Shown in pieces: positions 1 to 9,227 of a stretch of 64,000 nt of DNA. This stretch comes from JADLCB01 sp964398315. Its GTDB lineage: Bacteria > Planctomycetota > Phycisphaerae > Tepidisphaerales > Tepidisphaeraceae. Made by a program: the position numbers and the translations under genes. Within the stretch, counting starts at the first letter, position 1. Every line of letters starts with the position of its first letter. The notes under the pieces are model-generated. The model did no database searches. It was not told the origin of the DNA and saw nothing but the letters and a program-made list of their open reading frames with translations. Where the stretch lies: positions 3,917 to 67,916 of the forward strand of contig CAYNMV010000017.1 in the NCBI GenBank assembly GCA_964398315.1, written 5' to 3'.

Positions 1-1
1 C

Positions 2-913
2 CCCTTGAGCATGGCTGCCCATGCGGCGTTGCAGGGATGGAATGGCCTGACCATACACACTTACCGCTATCGTACCACCAGCCCTGTCGATCGCATGGGA
101 GGGGTACTGCTGAACGGTGTCGGCTATCGGTTGAACTTCGACACCTTCAACGATCCCGCCAAATTCGGGCTGTTCTATCACGGCGCCCTGCTGTTTCGGC
201 GCGGGGATGTGGATCAGGCGAAATCGACGGTCGGCATTCGCGTGTCACAGGAACAGATCGACATGCCTGACACCAGTGCGTCACTGGGGCGCGTGATCGC
301 GCATCAGCGGATTCCGGCGTTGGACGCACTGGTTGAGCAGCACCGCTGCGGCCTGCTCCTGCCCGGGCACGACGCCCCGGCCGACCAGGTCATCCCCGCC
401 ACCGCTTCGGCGGCGCCTGTGCCGGATGGAGTTCTCCGCGCTGACACTGGCCAGATCGGCCGTGATCCCGGGCGGCGTATCGGCTGGATCGACACCCCTC
501 GCACGAAGGCCGGCTATGGATTCCTCGGAACCAGCGATCCACTTCTCCTGGATGGGCTCACGCTGACAGTGAAAACGCCGTTCGCTGTCATCGCGATCAG
601 CTCGTTGACGGATGAACCGATCCACACATCGCGCAATCTGCTGCTGACGGCCGTGGGCCGAGCCGATAACAGCGGCGCGGTCTATAGCGAGGATCACACC
701 CGGCGGCTGGAGATTGGTCACGCCCCGGTCCTGATCGAGGCGATCCACGCAGTCATCGAGCTGCAAACCGACCAGCCATTCCTGAAGGTGTTCTCGATCG
801 ACCCCGAAGGCTCCCTCACAGGCCGCATGCCCGCCACCTTCGCCGACGGCAAGCTGACCTTCGAGATCGGCGCGGTTTTCCCCTCGATGTACTACCTGAT
901 CCAATCGGATTGA
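2..913 (+). CDS. Glycoside-hydrolase-like protein, C-terminal part (5' end outside window)
   Basis: The open frame runs in from the left edge with no start codon preceded by a ribosome site, so only the C-terminal 303 or so residues are here. The first ~60 residues resemble the end of a TIM-barrel glycosidase: an Ala-rich helix followed by a 'LQGWNGLTIHTYRY' strand and a Phe/Tyr-rich loop. The rest looks like the beta-sandwich domains that close GH42/GH5-like planctomycete glycosidases, including a 'LLLTAVGRADNSG' strand. Catalytic residues would lie upstream, so substrate cannot be judged. It converges on the PEP-CTERM gene at 1183-2082. The assignment rests on overall resemblance, not on a diagnostic motif; a non-enzymatic beta-sandwich protein is possible. 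Confidence 0.55.
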   Translation, partial: PLSMAAHAALQGWNGLTIHTYRYRTTSPVDRMGGVLLNGVGYRLNFDTFNDPAKFGLFYHGALLFRRGDVDQAKSTVGIRVSQEQIDMPDTSASLGRVIAHQRIPALDALVEQHRCGLLLPGHDAPADQVIPATASAAPVPDGVLRADTGQIGRDPGRRIGWIDTPRTKAGYGFLGTSDPLLLDGLTLTVKTPFAVIAISSLTDEPIHTSRNLLLTAVGRADNSGAVYSEDHTRRLEIGHAPVLIEAIHAVIELQTDQPFLKVFSIDPEGSLTGRMPATFADGKLTFEIGAVFPSMYYLIQSD

Positions 914-1119
914 CGATGCCCGCCAGCCAGTCGCTCACTGCGGCAGCGCTGCCTGCCAGCCGGCATTGAGCTGCTGGCAACGGGCCGGTCGGTGATCTGG
1001 TCGACCCGCTGCGGCTGGTCGGCTGAACCGGCATGGGGATGGAGGATCGGGCATCCTGGTATCGCATGCGAGCCTGGCCACCGGCGCAATCCAGCCTGGA
1101 ATCCCCAGAACCCGCGCAC

Positions 1120-1156
1120 AAAACGACACAAGCCCCCGCAAAGGAGGCTTGTGTCG
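1120..1156 (-). terminator. Rho-independent terminator of the PEP-CTERM gene
   Basis: A perfect 11-bp stem (CGACACAAGCC at 1124-1134 with GGCTTGTGTCG at 1146-1156) has an 11-nt loop. On the minus strand it is followed directly by TTTT (1120-1123). It lies 27 bp past the stop of the minus-strand PEP-CTERM gene. Confidence 0.85.
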
Positions 1157-1182
1157 GCGATTTCAAACTCGGAAAGACTGGA

Positions 1183-2082
1183 TCAGGCACCGATGGTAGC
1201 GCGTCGGCGGCCGAGCAGGCCCACCGCTGCAAGGCCCAGTACGCCCAGGCTGGCCGGCTCGGGAACCGCTGTGATCTTCGTGTGCGTGAAGTCCCCGTTC
1301 AGGTTGTCCAGATTGTCCCACACCCAGCTATCCATATGGATCGTGAAGTTCGCGACGTAGAACCCTTCAGCTTCCGCGTTGCCCAGGCTGGGCGAATAGG
1401 TGTAGTTGCGGTTTTCGAAGATGGCGGTGAACGTTCCCGTCGCGCTTGTCGGCTCGTTTTCCGCCGTGAACACGCCCTCGTCGTATACCCCGTTGAGACC
1501 GCTGAGCGTCAGGTCCAGGGCGTAGCTGTGGTAATACCCATAGGACCACTCCTGTCGACCGTCGAATGGCGCCGGCCACAGGCGGGCGTAGTCATGTGGC
1601 GGTTGCGAGGGATCACGGTGCGCCCCGCTGCCGGTGATCTGAATCGTAAACGCCGTGCCGTCGCTGCTGAACAGACCAGTCATCGACGTGACGGTATTGC
1701 CGTCTTGGTCACCGATCTGGAAGAACCCTTCCTGCACGTTGTTCGGATTGGCAACGCCAGAGTTGGGATTCCCGGTGATGCTGTAATACCAGGCTGTCAG
1801 GATATAGGCTTCGCGATTGCCATTGCCATCATCGGTCAGGTAAAGCGCCAGGTCGCGATTGCCGTTCTTACTCGTGATCGCGTACGTGCCGAGGGGATTG
1901 ATGCCTGCCTGGGCGTCCTCGAGACTTGCATAGCGGCTGACCGTCCCTGAATAGGCAAGGCGATCGGTTACCACGGACATCGCCGCCGCTTCCGCAGCCG
2001 GCGCGTGTGCCAGCATGGCGCCTGCCGCAATGATCGATGCGACACTCATCAGACCACCTTTGCCCAAACCACTGCACATCAT
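1183..2082 (-). CDS. PEP-CTERM sorting domain protein
   Basis: This is a 299-residue exported protein. The start at 2082 is chosen because GGAAGG lies about 9 bases upstream and the product then opens with a signal peptide (MMCSGLGKGG, then a hydrophobic stretch ending AEAAA). The middle is a Gly/Asn/Tyr-rich beta domain of no family I recognise. The C-terminus is a standard PEP-CTERM tail: VPEPASLG, a short hydrophobic helix, then RRR. Proteins of this class are processed by an exosortase and held at the envelope or built into exopolysaccharide; no exosortase is in this window. The gene is last of the leftward series but 620 bp from the one before, so it probably has its own promoter. A strong terminator follows. 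Confidence 0.85.
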   Translation of the reverse strand: MMCSGLGKGGLMSVASIIAAGAMLAHAPAAEAAAMSVVTDRLAYSGTVSRYASLEDAQAGINPLGTYAITSKNGNRDLALYLTDDGNGNREAYILTAWYYSITGNPNSGVANPNNVQEGFFQIGDQDGNTVTSMTGLFSSDGTAFTIQITGSGAHRDPSQPPHDYARLWPAPFDGRQEWSYGYYHSYALDLTLSGLNGVYDEGVFTAENEPTSATGTFTAIFENRNYTYSPSLGNAEAEGFYVANFTIHMDSWVWDNLDNLNGDFTHTKITAVPEPASLGVLGLAAVGLLGRRRATIGA

Positions 2083-2703
2083 CGCTTGTATCCTTCCACC
2101 CCTCTCATGAGAGGAAGATGCACCGCAAGCCCTTGCCCACTTGGAACCACTCCACGGGTGGGCTTGCCGAAAATCGTTGCTTGTTCGCAAGAGGGTTCGC
2201 TTCCGTTTGCAGGACCGCCGTGGTGAAACCAACCGGCCCCTGGAAGCTGACCTCGTGGTGTTTCAGTGTTTGTCAGTTCATCGGCTGGTGTGGTTCACTG
2301 TCACGACACATGGTCGTCGGCGAGTTGCCCTAAACATAAAGTGTATATGTGCATTGGCCACCGATTTCGCGAAGGTAGTGCCCCAAAATCGCGGCGCGGA
2401 TGAGATACTGGGCAATTGGTGGGGATCAGTCTTTCAGGACAGTTTGTGTGCCCGTGCTATCGCCTCCTGGGGGGCCTCCAGCGGTCGGCGGAGCGCATGA
2501 TGCCGATGAATTCGTATTGTTGCGATGCGATTTCAACCCTCAGGTGATCGTGTCGACATTGTTGCGCAGATTGCAGAAGTTGATGGGTCGGCAGGGTATT
2601 GCCATGCATGTGGGCAACAATGTGACAGGGGACGGTGCAGGCGCCCGGCGCATGGGAAAGATAGCGTGATGAGAATCGACCTGCATCCATCACAAGACAG
2701 TGC
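2083..2703. other. 620-bp intergenic region without a convincing gene
   Basis: This separates the PEP-CTERM gene from the membrane-protein gene, both on the minus strand. It must carry the promoter for the PEP-CTERM gene, but I see no clear -35/-10 pair. There is an AT-rich patch near 2330-2350 (taaacataaagtgtatatgt). Open frames inside are short, without ribosome sites, and look random. The operator palindrome found at 10.3 kb is not present. Confidence 0.5.
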
Positions 2704-4782
2704 CTATCCGGGCATGATGCGTATCGGGTGGAAGTCGATGCCTGACAGGTGCAGCAGCATGCTGATGCCCAGCCAGAGCCCCGCGGCCATGGTGTCTCCG
2801 AGGATGAGGCCCAGGAAGACCGGCTTGGCCGACTGATACATCCGCGCACCGCCATACTTGACGATGATGACCTTGACCGCCCACCCCAGCAGAAGGCTGA
2901 ACCACATCTTCTGCACGGGGCTGGTATGCGTCATCAGGAATCCAACCGGGTGCAGCGGCCACCATGCCAGCCTGGCCTTGAGCAGGGCCAGCGCACCGGT
3001 AAACAGGAAGCCGCCGCCCACATGCATGAGCGGACTGTGCCGCAGGTTGAGTGTGTTGTTCTGGTAGGCCAGTGACGGGCCGAGCAGGTAGTTGGTCTGG
3101 GCATTGCTCGTGCCCCAGGTATTGATGGGCACCACCTGCTGCACATCGAGCGTGGCGGCGAAAGAGTAATTCGTCCAGATCGTGCTGCCCCAGGCAACGA
3201 AGTAGCCCACCACCAGGGCCAGCACCAGCAGCCCCAGGAAGCGCCGCCCGCGGCGTCGGCCGGCGGCGAGATCAGCGGGATCGATCACCGACTCGCTCAC
3301 CTTCAGGGCGTGGGTGGCATAGACCGGCAATGGCTCGCGGAAGTCGTAAAACGTCACCTGCAGGATGCCCGCATGGAAGAAAGTGCGGGTGGGAACGGGT
3401 GCCACACCCGTGTAGTGCATCACATATTGCCAGGGACGATAGAGCGGAAAGAGTAACTGGCCGTAGACCAGCCCCGTTTCGGCGATGATGCGGGTGATGA
3501 TCATGAAGAGCATCAGCAGGATGCTGACGACCACCACAGCGCCCAGCAGCGTGCAGCCGGCCGCCACCAGCCAGGCGCACATGAACAGAAAGCAACCGAT
3601 GAAACCCCAGAAGGCCACCGGGTAGGAGAGGTAGCGCCCTGCCGGTTCCCCCGGGCGCTCGCCTCGCAGCGCCTGGCGGATCACCAGAAGCCAGTGAGCC
3701 CGCCCGAGATAGAGGACCATGACCGCAAACGCCAGCACCGCGCCGATGTGCTCATCCCAGGCACCTGGATTCTCCGGGTCAGCGGTGGCGGTGCCTATCA
3801 GCATCCGCCGCAACTGATCGAACAGGAAGAAGGCCCAGAGGCTGAAGGCTACCGGCGTGGAGAGAAAGTAAGCCACACCAACGACAATCAGGTAGATCGT
3901 GACCACCTTGGCATGCCACGATACGTGGGAGAGGGGGGCTTCACTGAGCAGACCGGTCAGGTCGAAGCCCATTGGGATTTCGGAGAAATAGGTGGGCCAG
4001 TAAACCGCGCTGCCATTCCACAGCCGGATGAGCATCACAATCGTGAAGGCGATCCAGAAACCGCGCGCCCCCAGCATGGCATTGAACCAGTGGCCGGGGG
4101 CTGGACGCTCGATCAGGGCGAGCTGAATCTGCGCCAGGGGAAATGCCAGGCGCTCGTTTTCGAACCACTGGCGGCGGACGATTGTCACGAGGCAGAAAAG
4201 TGCCCCGTAGAGCGCAGCAAGGAAGAGGCCCCAGGTACAGATCGGCTGCAGCCAGGCGGCATAGGGGAGGGGGGCGTCTTCGATCCAGCGGGTCCAGAAG
4301 CCGGTGACGATCGGATCGCTGATCCGCTCACGCACGCTCTGGCCGGCCATGCGCGGGTAGATCCACGCCGGCAGGTCCAGCCGCTCCAGCAGGTTGAGAT
4401 ACTCGGCATTGCCGGCAGCGTGATAGAACGGAGTCACCAGCGCTGGCGCCAGATAGCGCAGCAGGCCACTCGTGGGAAGGGTGGCACTGACCAGCGCCAT
4501 CGAGAAGCAGACCGCCAGTTCACCGGAGCTGAGGGCCCACCGCGGCACGAAGCGATTGAGCGCTCCGTTGAAGACCACCAGCACCAGCATCAGCGCCATC
4601 AGCCCCAGTGGCAGATTGTTGCCGATGAAAAAGGTGTTGTTTAGCGCGTAATCGTTATAGGGGGCAACCGCGCAGATGATCACCACGCCGCACAAGCCGA
4701 GCAGCACGCTCCGCAGGGTGATGAACCGCTCGCGCGGTGCGGCCAGCGGGCGAGAAAGCTCGGGAGTGGTCACGGTGCTCAT
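2704..4782 (-). CDS. DUF6785-like polytopic membrane protein
   Basis: The 692-residue protein is dominated by about 13-15 hydrophobic segments, with a soluble-looking tract around residues 490-600. The N-terminus has a short polar tail, then a helix followed by 'CAVAPYNDY', and an NNLPLG loop. This matches my memory of the DUF6785/DUF6784 family of large membrane proteins in Planctomycetota, Verrucomicrobiota and Lentisphaerota, whose function is not established. It lies 81 bp after a secreted beta-helix gene in the leftward glycan series and is the only polytopic membrane protein in the locus. A role in uptake of the released saccharide is therefore a reasonable inference, not a demonstrated one. 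No strong ribosome site precedes the ATG. The family name is from memory of sequence character. Confidence 0.7.
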   Translation of the reverse strand: MSTVTTPELSRPLAAPRERFITLRSVLLGLCGVVIICAVAPYNDYALNNTFFIGNNLPLGLMALMLVLVVFNGALNRFVPRWALSSGELAVCFSMALVSATLPTSGLLRYLAPALVTPFYHAAGNAEYLNLLERLDLPAWIYPRMAGQSVRERISDPIVTGFWTRWIEDAPLPYAAWLQPICTWGLFLAALYGALFCLVTIVRRQWFENERLAFPLAQIQLALIERPAPGHWFNAMLGARGFWIAFTIVMLIRLWNGSAVYWPTYFSEIPMGFDLTGLLSEAPLSHVSWHAKVVTIYLIVVGVAYFLSTPVAFSLWAFFLFDQLRRMLIGTATADPENPGAWDEHIGAVLAFAVMVLYLGRAHWLLVIRQALRGERPGEPAGRYLSYPVAFWGFIGCFLFMCAWLVAAGCTLLGAVVVVSILLMLFMIITRIIAETGLVYGQLLFPLYRPWQYVMHYTGVAPVPTRTFFHAGILQVTFYDFREPLPVYATHALKVSESVIDPADLAAGRRRGRRFLGLLVLALVVGYFVAWGSTIWTNYSFAATLDVQQVVPINTWGTSNAQTNYLLGPSLAYQNNTLNLRHSPLMHVGGGFLFTGALALLKARLAWWPLHPVGFLMTHTSPVQKMWFSLLLGWAVKVIIVKYGGARMYQSAKPVFLGLILGDTMAAGLWLGISMLLHLSGIDFHPIRIMPG

Positions 4783-4863
4783 CAGGACAGCTGTGGACCG
4801 TATGCCGGGAAGCAGGCGCTTGGGGTTCGGGGGGCGGTGGCGATCAACGGCCGCGGAGGACCG

Positions 4864-6870
4864 TCACTCACGCCTTTGGTCACCGGGGACAAATTCGTAG
4901 GCCCCGAGCGACGGCGTAGCGTTCCAGGGATTGCCGGCCAGGTCTACGCTGAAGTCGAAGTCCGGGTGCTCCCGCTTTACGCCCATCTCCTCCAGCAAGG
5001 ACTGGATATCCCGCCCGCCATGGATGGCGCGATTGTCACCGGCGGCCAGGCGGTAATCGAGCTTTTCCAGATCCACGAACATCCGGGGCAGCACCTGCGC
5101 GACCTCCTGGCTGGGGACGTTCCACTCACCGGGGCCGAACCCTTCCATCTCACCGCGCGGATCAAAGCTGCCGTTGGCGGCTTCCCAGCGCTTGTGGAGG
5201 GGAATCCACGCATTGTGCGAGCGCTTGTTGAACAGCGGCATCGTGCTGGAGCCGCCGATCAGGTTGTTGAAGGCGTAGTTTTCGGTTTCTTCCCGCACCG
5301 AGATCAGGTGGGCGCGGCTGTCACCGCGAATGATGGTGTTGTTGAGATAGAGCTGGTAACCCTGCGTGGGGTAATCGCTGTTGCGGGTATTGGGCCAGGT
5401 GGCCACCAGGTTTGTCGCTTCGTTTCGGCCATCAATGACGTTGGCGAAGAAGACGACGTTGCGAATGTTCTGGAAGGTGGCGTTGGTGGCATTGTAGTAG
5501 ATGTTGCGGGCCACCAGGATATTCTGCGAGCCGAGGTAAACCGATGAGCCATTGGCATGCACACCACGGGCACCGTAAATGCGGTTATCGGTGATCTGGC
5601 CGTTCAGGACGCTGTAGAAGGAGATGCATGTGCTGGCGCTGCCCGTCACCTCGCTGTGGCGGACTTTCACGCGCTGCCCGCCGGTGACGAAAATTCCCCT
5701 GCCGCCGACACGCTCAACCCGGCAGTGCTCGACGATGCTGTCGGAAGCCTGCTGAAGGTAGATCCCCGTTCCGCCGCAGTCGGTCACGATGCAGTTGCGG
5801 ATGATGGTCCCATCATTGCTGTTCTCAGGTGCGCTGCCGACGACACGCCGGAAGAAGATGCCGTTGCCGGTGTAGCCGTAGATGCGCAGACCATCGAGGG
5901 TGATGTGCCGCTGATGGACAGCATAGAAGGCGTACTCATGGACCGGCAGCACGATCCCGCCGGCCAGCGATGCTTCATCCGTCGGCCAGAGATAGAAGGT
6001 GTGGTAGCCCTCGCTGTCCGGTTCCGGCGTGAAATAGAACTCGCCGGCCGAGTCGAGGGCATGGGGATGGCGAAGGATGGAGTAGCGATCCCCATCACGC
6101 AGGGGGCGATTGCTGCGCAGGTCTTCATCAAGCTGTATGGCGTTGTCGGCCCAGCCCACGATCCGGCGGTGGACATCGAAGTTGCCGCGGTAGCGCATCC
6201 AGACGTGGACCAGGGCATGGTCGAAGTACGTGGTGCGCTGTTCGGCGGTCAGGCCGGCCATGAATGGACGCCAGAAGCCATCGGCATGATCGGGGTTGAG
6301 ATGGATGTTGTCGCGCAGCAGCTTATTGCCGCCAAACGCCTCTTCGGGGACGGGCTGGAACTCGGCGGTCTCCGTGCCGTAGCCGACGGACTGATCCGGC
6401 CAGCGGGCGATGCGGCTGTACTGGCCGTTTTCAATCAGCCGCCATTTGGCCTTGTCCTTCGGCAGCACCTCAGCCGGTACACGGGCCTTGCGGATGTGTT
6501 GCCAGTGCGGGTTGGTGACGCCGTGGACGGTCAGGCCGGGGTCATCCCTGGTGGCCGGCTGCCAATCGGTGAGGGAGATGGTGCCGTCCAGGATCACCTC
6601 TTCACCCGCGTGAGCGGTGATGGTGATCGGGGCATCGGGCAGGCCCGACTTGCTGATCCGCACTCCCTCGTGGTAGCGGCCCTGGCGAAGCGTGATGGTA
6701 TCGCCGGGCTGGGCGCGATCTACGGCATGCTGCACGGTGCGCCAGGGCCGCTGCATCGATCCGTCGCCGGCGGTGTCATCGCCGGTGGGGGCGACATAGT
6801 AGGTTGCGGCGTGAGACAGGGCGGCGAACGCCAGCAGCGGGAGCAGAAACACGAGTGAAGCGGATCTCAT
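4864..6870 (-). CDS. Secreted right-handed parallel beta-helix protein (polysaccharide lyase-like)
   Basis: This is a 668-residue protein with a clear signal peptide (MRSASLVFLLPLLAFAALSHA). Next comes 'TYYVAPTGDDTAGDGS...PWRTVQHAVDRAQPGDTI', the standard opening of DUF1565-type parallel beta-helix proteins. Repeats of the kind 'GIYLQQASDSIVEHCRVERVGGRGIFV', typical of helix rungs, run through residues ~330-500. Beta-helix enzymes of this type cleave or epimerise acidic polysaccharides such as pectin, alginate or chondroitin, but the sequence does not fix the substrate. It lies 106 bp after the lyase-like gene and 81 bp before the membrane-protein gene, fitting one transcription unit. A non-catalytic carbohydrate-binding role is possible. 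Confidence 0.8.
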   Translation of the reverse strand: MRSASLVFLLPLLAFAALSHAATYYVAPTGDDTAGDGSMQRPWRTVQHAVDRAQPGDTITLRQGRYHEGVRISKSGLPDAPITITAHAGEEVILDGTISLTDWQPATRDDPGLTVHGVTNPHWQHIRKARVPAEVLPKDKAKWRLIENGQYSRIARWPDQSVGYGTETAEFQPVPEEAFGGNKLLRDNIHLNPDHADGFWRPFMAGLTAEQRTTYFDHALVHVWMRYRGNFDVHRRIVGWADNAIQLDEDLRSNRPLRDGDRYSILRHPHALDSAGEFYFTPEPDSEGYHTFYLWPTDEASLAGGIVLPVHEYAFYAVHQRHITLDGLRIYGYTGNGIFFRRVVGSAPENSNDGTIIRNCIVTDCGGTGIYLQQASDSIVEHCRVERVGGRGIFVTGGQRVKVRHSEVTGSASTCISFYSVLNGQITDNRIYGARGVHANGSSVYLGSQNILVARNIYYNATNATFQNIRNVVFFANVIDGRNEATNLVATWPNTRNSDYPTQGYQLYLNNTIIRGDSRAHLISVREETENYAFNNLIGGSSTMPLFNKRSHNAWIPLHKRWEAANGSFDPRGEMEGFGPGEWNVPSQEVAQVLPRMFVDLEKLDYRLAAGDNRAIHGGRDIQSLLEEMGVKREHPDFDFSVDLAGNPWNATPSLGAYEFVPGDQRRE

Positions 6871-6976
6871 AGGGCACCGAGGTCAGGTGGATGCGGCCTG
6901 GTTCAGCGCCCAGGCAGGGCGCTACGCAACAATCCCGAGCAGCACGCCAATGCGGTCGTTGCGTGGGCGGGGCGCC

Positions 6977-9163
6977 TCAGTCATCCTGGGATGGCGCAGG
7001 CTTCACGTGGTCCCGCCAGTCGAGGCGGCAATAGACCAGACTGTACACGCCGTGATACCAGACCGCGTGGTCCAGGGATTGTTCGCCGGGGGCCGGCTTC
7101 TCCTTGCTGCCGGCGCGGAGCGCGGCTTCCGACTGCTCGGCGAGCTTGGGGAAATACTCATTGATCACCAGTGCGGAGTAGTGATGAATGTGCTCGCGGT
7201 CACGGCCGGCGCGCTTCATCACGCTGAGCGTGCCATCCATCGCCATCTGGTAAGCACGTTCCAGGTGGTCAAATCGCTTGCCATCGTAGTTGGCGCGGGC
7301 GTTGGACATGACATAGTGCAGCCATCCCATCATCTGCCCGCTCCAGTAGGAGGGGCGATCACGCCATCGCGGTTCTGGTTCATTGGTCACCAGGTGATAG
7401 TAGCCCGCGCCCAACTCCTCGCTGTTGACCGATTCCCACCAGGTCAACGGCAGGTCAGGGTAGGGCGCCCAGGTATGGCGGCCAGGCTGGCCGGCCGCGC
7501 CGCTGGTGCCATAGTAGGGGGTGTCATACTCGGGCATGACCATCGCCACGATCATCAGGGCGATCTCGCGAGCGGTGATCCACATATCACTGCCGCGATT
7601 GGATGGAGCGGGCTCGCGGTTGGGCCATCCCGCCAGCTTGCGCTGCATGGTGGAGAGGCCAAACATGCCCAGGTTATCGCGGATCTTGTAATCTTCGATG
7701 GCGGTGAAGCCATCGGGATATTTCGGGTAGCGATACTGGTCGATGAGCAGGTCATACGCCAGCGCCACTGACAGGGGGGTGCGCACGAAATAGTAGCCGT
7801 GGGTGTTCAGCTCACGGGCCGGGTTGGAGGTGTTGTGCGAATCCTCATCACCCACCGGATCGAGGTTCAGCTCGTTGTCGAGCATGCGCATCCGGGCCAG
7901 GAGGGCGAGGTCCAGATGGGCATCCAGCCCTTCCATGTTGATGATAAACGCGGCGTTGAGCGGCCCGTCGCCGGCTGTCACCAGGCGGGTGCCGCTCTTG
8001 TAATCGGACTCGGCCTTGTCTGCTGCCGCGGCCTTGATCCGGGATTTCATGCGCTCGTAGACAGCACGGTGCGGCTGCTGCCCGGTGACCTGCTGGTGGA
8101 CGCGCTGTCGCATCGCCTCATCAGCGTAGAGCACGCGGGATGGGCGCGGTTCGGCATCGCTGGGATAGGCCGGGTCATAGTGAAGTGTGCGCACCTTTTC
8201 CGGGCCATCACGGCCGATGCGGTAACGCACGGTGTACACGGTGTTGGCCGTCAGGTTCAGCTTGTCCAGCGCCACTGGCTTATCATAAGTCTGCCATGCC
8301 TGATCATGCAGTTCATCAATGCGCCACATCACCGGCTGGTCATTGGTGATGTTGGTAAAGCGCATCTCAATGCCGCGCGTGACGTAGGTGGTCTGGCGAT
8401 GGATCTTGGGGACCCAGTAGGCCTTGGCGGGGGTGGTGTACCACTGCGGCCGCTGCTCGACCGGCGAGGCGTGGAAGCTGATCAGCGGGGTGCGCGGGTT
8501 GACCACCAGCAGGTGGATGCGGCCATCCGATGCCCAGTGACGATAGTGCAGGCTTTCATGCGTGTCATCCGAAGCAACGGTCAGGATATGCCATTCATCG
8601 CCGGCCTCATCGAGCAGCCCGGCGAAATAAAAATCCTGATTGCTCTGCGGGGGATAGGGAGGGATCGGCCGGCTGGGACCCGTGGTGCCAAGCACGGGCT
8701 TGTCGTCGAAATAGCGTAGCTGTTCGAAGGTAAACGGCCCCTCGTAGCGCGGCGCCAGCCGTTCGGGGGGGATCTCATTCAGCGACCGGACACCCGACCA
8801 GCGGTACCGCCGGTTCCAGTCCAGGTCCACCTTATAGCGCAGGATGCCCGGTTCGCCCGGCTTGGGGATGCCGATGATCTCTCCGCCGCAGCGGCGATGG
8901 TTTTCGTTGTAGGCGATGCGAAGCGGAACATCGCTGCGGATGTAGATTACGCCACGGTCGTCGATCAGCGGATCGTGGTAAAAACGCTCAAAGGCATAAT
9001 CGACTCCCTGCTGGCCGTCGATGATCAGGCTGATGCCCTGCTTGTACTCGGTGCGTTCATTGCCACCGGCAGCGGCGACAGCCGGAAGCAGGCCGATTGC
9101 CAGGAGACACACGAAACGGAAGACACGGCCAGACGGCCGGCCAGAGCAGGGACATACAGCCAT
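6977..9163 (-). CDS. Secreted protein with alginate-lyase/heparinase-like helical domain
   Basis: The 728-residue product starts at 9163, where AGGA stands about 6 bases upstream. This gives a signal peptide MAVCPCSGRPSGRVFRFVCL followed by a hydrophobic run ending VAAAGG. Residues ~30-350 look like beta-sandwich modules. From about residue 370 the chain becomes helical ('MRQRVHQQVTGQQPHRAVYERMKSR') with His/Asn/Tyr-rich loops ('SHNTSNPARELNTHGYYFVRT'), reminiscent of the alpha/alpha toroid of alginate lyase and heparinase-type enzymes. I cannot identify catalytic residues with confidence. It is second in the leftward series, 64 bp after a PEP-CTERM gene, so a role in degrading an acidic glycan fits. 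Confidence 0.6.
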   Translation of the reverse strand: MAVCPCSGRPSGRVFRFVCLLAIGLLPAVAAAGGNERTEYKQGISLIIDGQQGVDYAFERFYHDPLIDDRGVIYIRSDVPLRIAYNENHRRCGGEIIGIPKPGEPGILRYKVDLDWNRRYRWSGVRSLNEIPPERLAPRYEGPFTFEQLRYFDDKPVLGTTGPSRPIPPYPPQSNQDFYFAGLLDEAGDEWHILTVASDDTHESLHYRHWASDGRIHLLVVNPRTPLISFHASPVEQRPQWYTTPAKAYWVPKIHRQTTYVTRGIEMRFTNITNDQPVMWRIDELHDQAWQTYDKPVALDKLNLTANTVYTVRYRIGRDGPEKVRTLHYDPAYPSDAEPRPSRVLYADEAMRQRVHQQVTGQQPHRAVYERMKSRIKAAAADKAESDYKSGTRLVTAGDGPLNAAFIINMEGLDAHLDLALLARMRMLDNELNLDPVGDEDSHNTSNPARELNTHGYYFVRTPLSVALAYDLLIDQYRYPKYPDGFTAIEDYKIRDNLGMFGLSTMQRKLAGWPNREPAPSNRGSDMWITAREIALMIVAMVMPEYDTPYYGTSGAAGQPGRHTWAPYPDLPLTWWESVNSEELGAGYYHLVTNEPEPRWRDRPSYWSGQMMGWLHYVMSNARANYDGKRFDHLERAYQMAMDGTLSVMKRAGRDREHIHHYSALVINEYFPKLAEQSEAALRAGSKEKPAPGEQSLDHAVWYHGVYSLVYCRLDWRDHVKPAPSQDD

Positions 9164-9227
9164 GGCGGATCCTGGTGTGAAGTTGTCCAAGGTGCGTTCA
9201 TCCACCCGGCCGGGCGGGCGGTGCGGA

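Noticed and set aside
2400..2669. Possible small gene in the 620-bp gap
   Set aside because: No ribosome site and no protein-like pattern.
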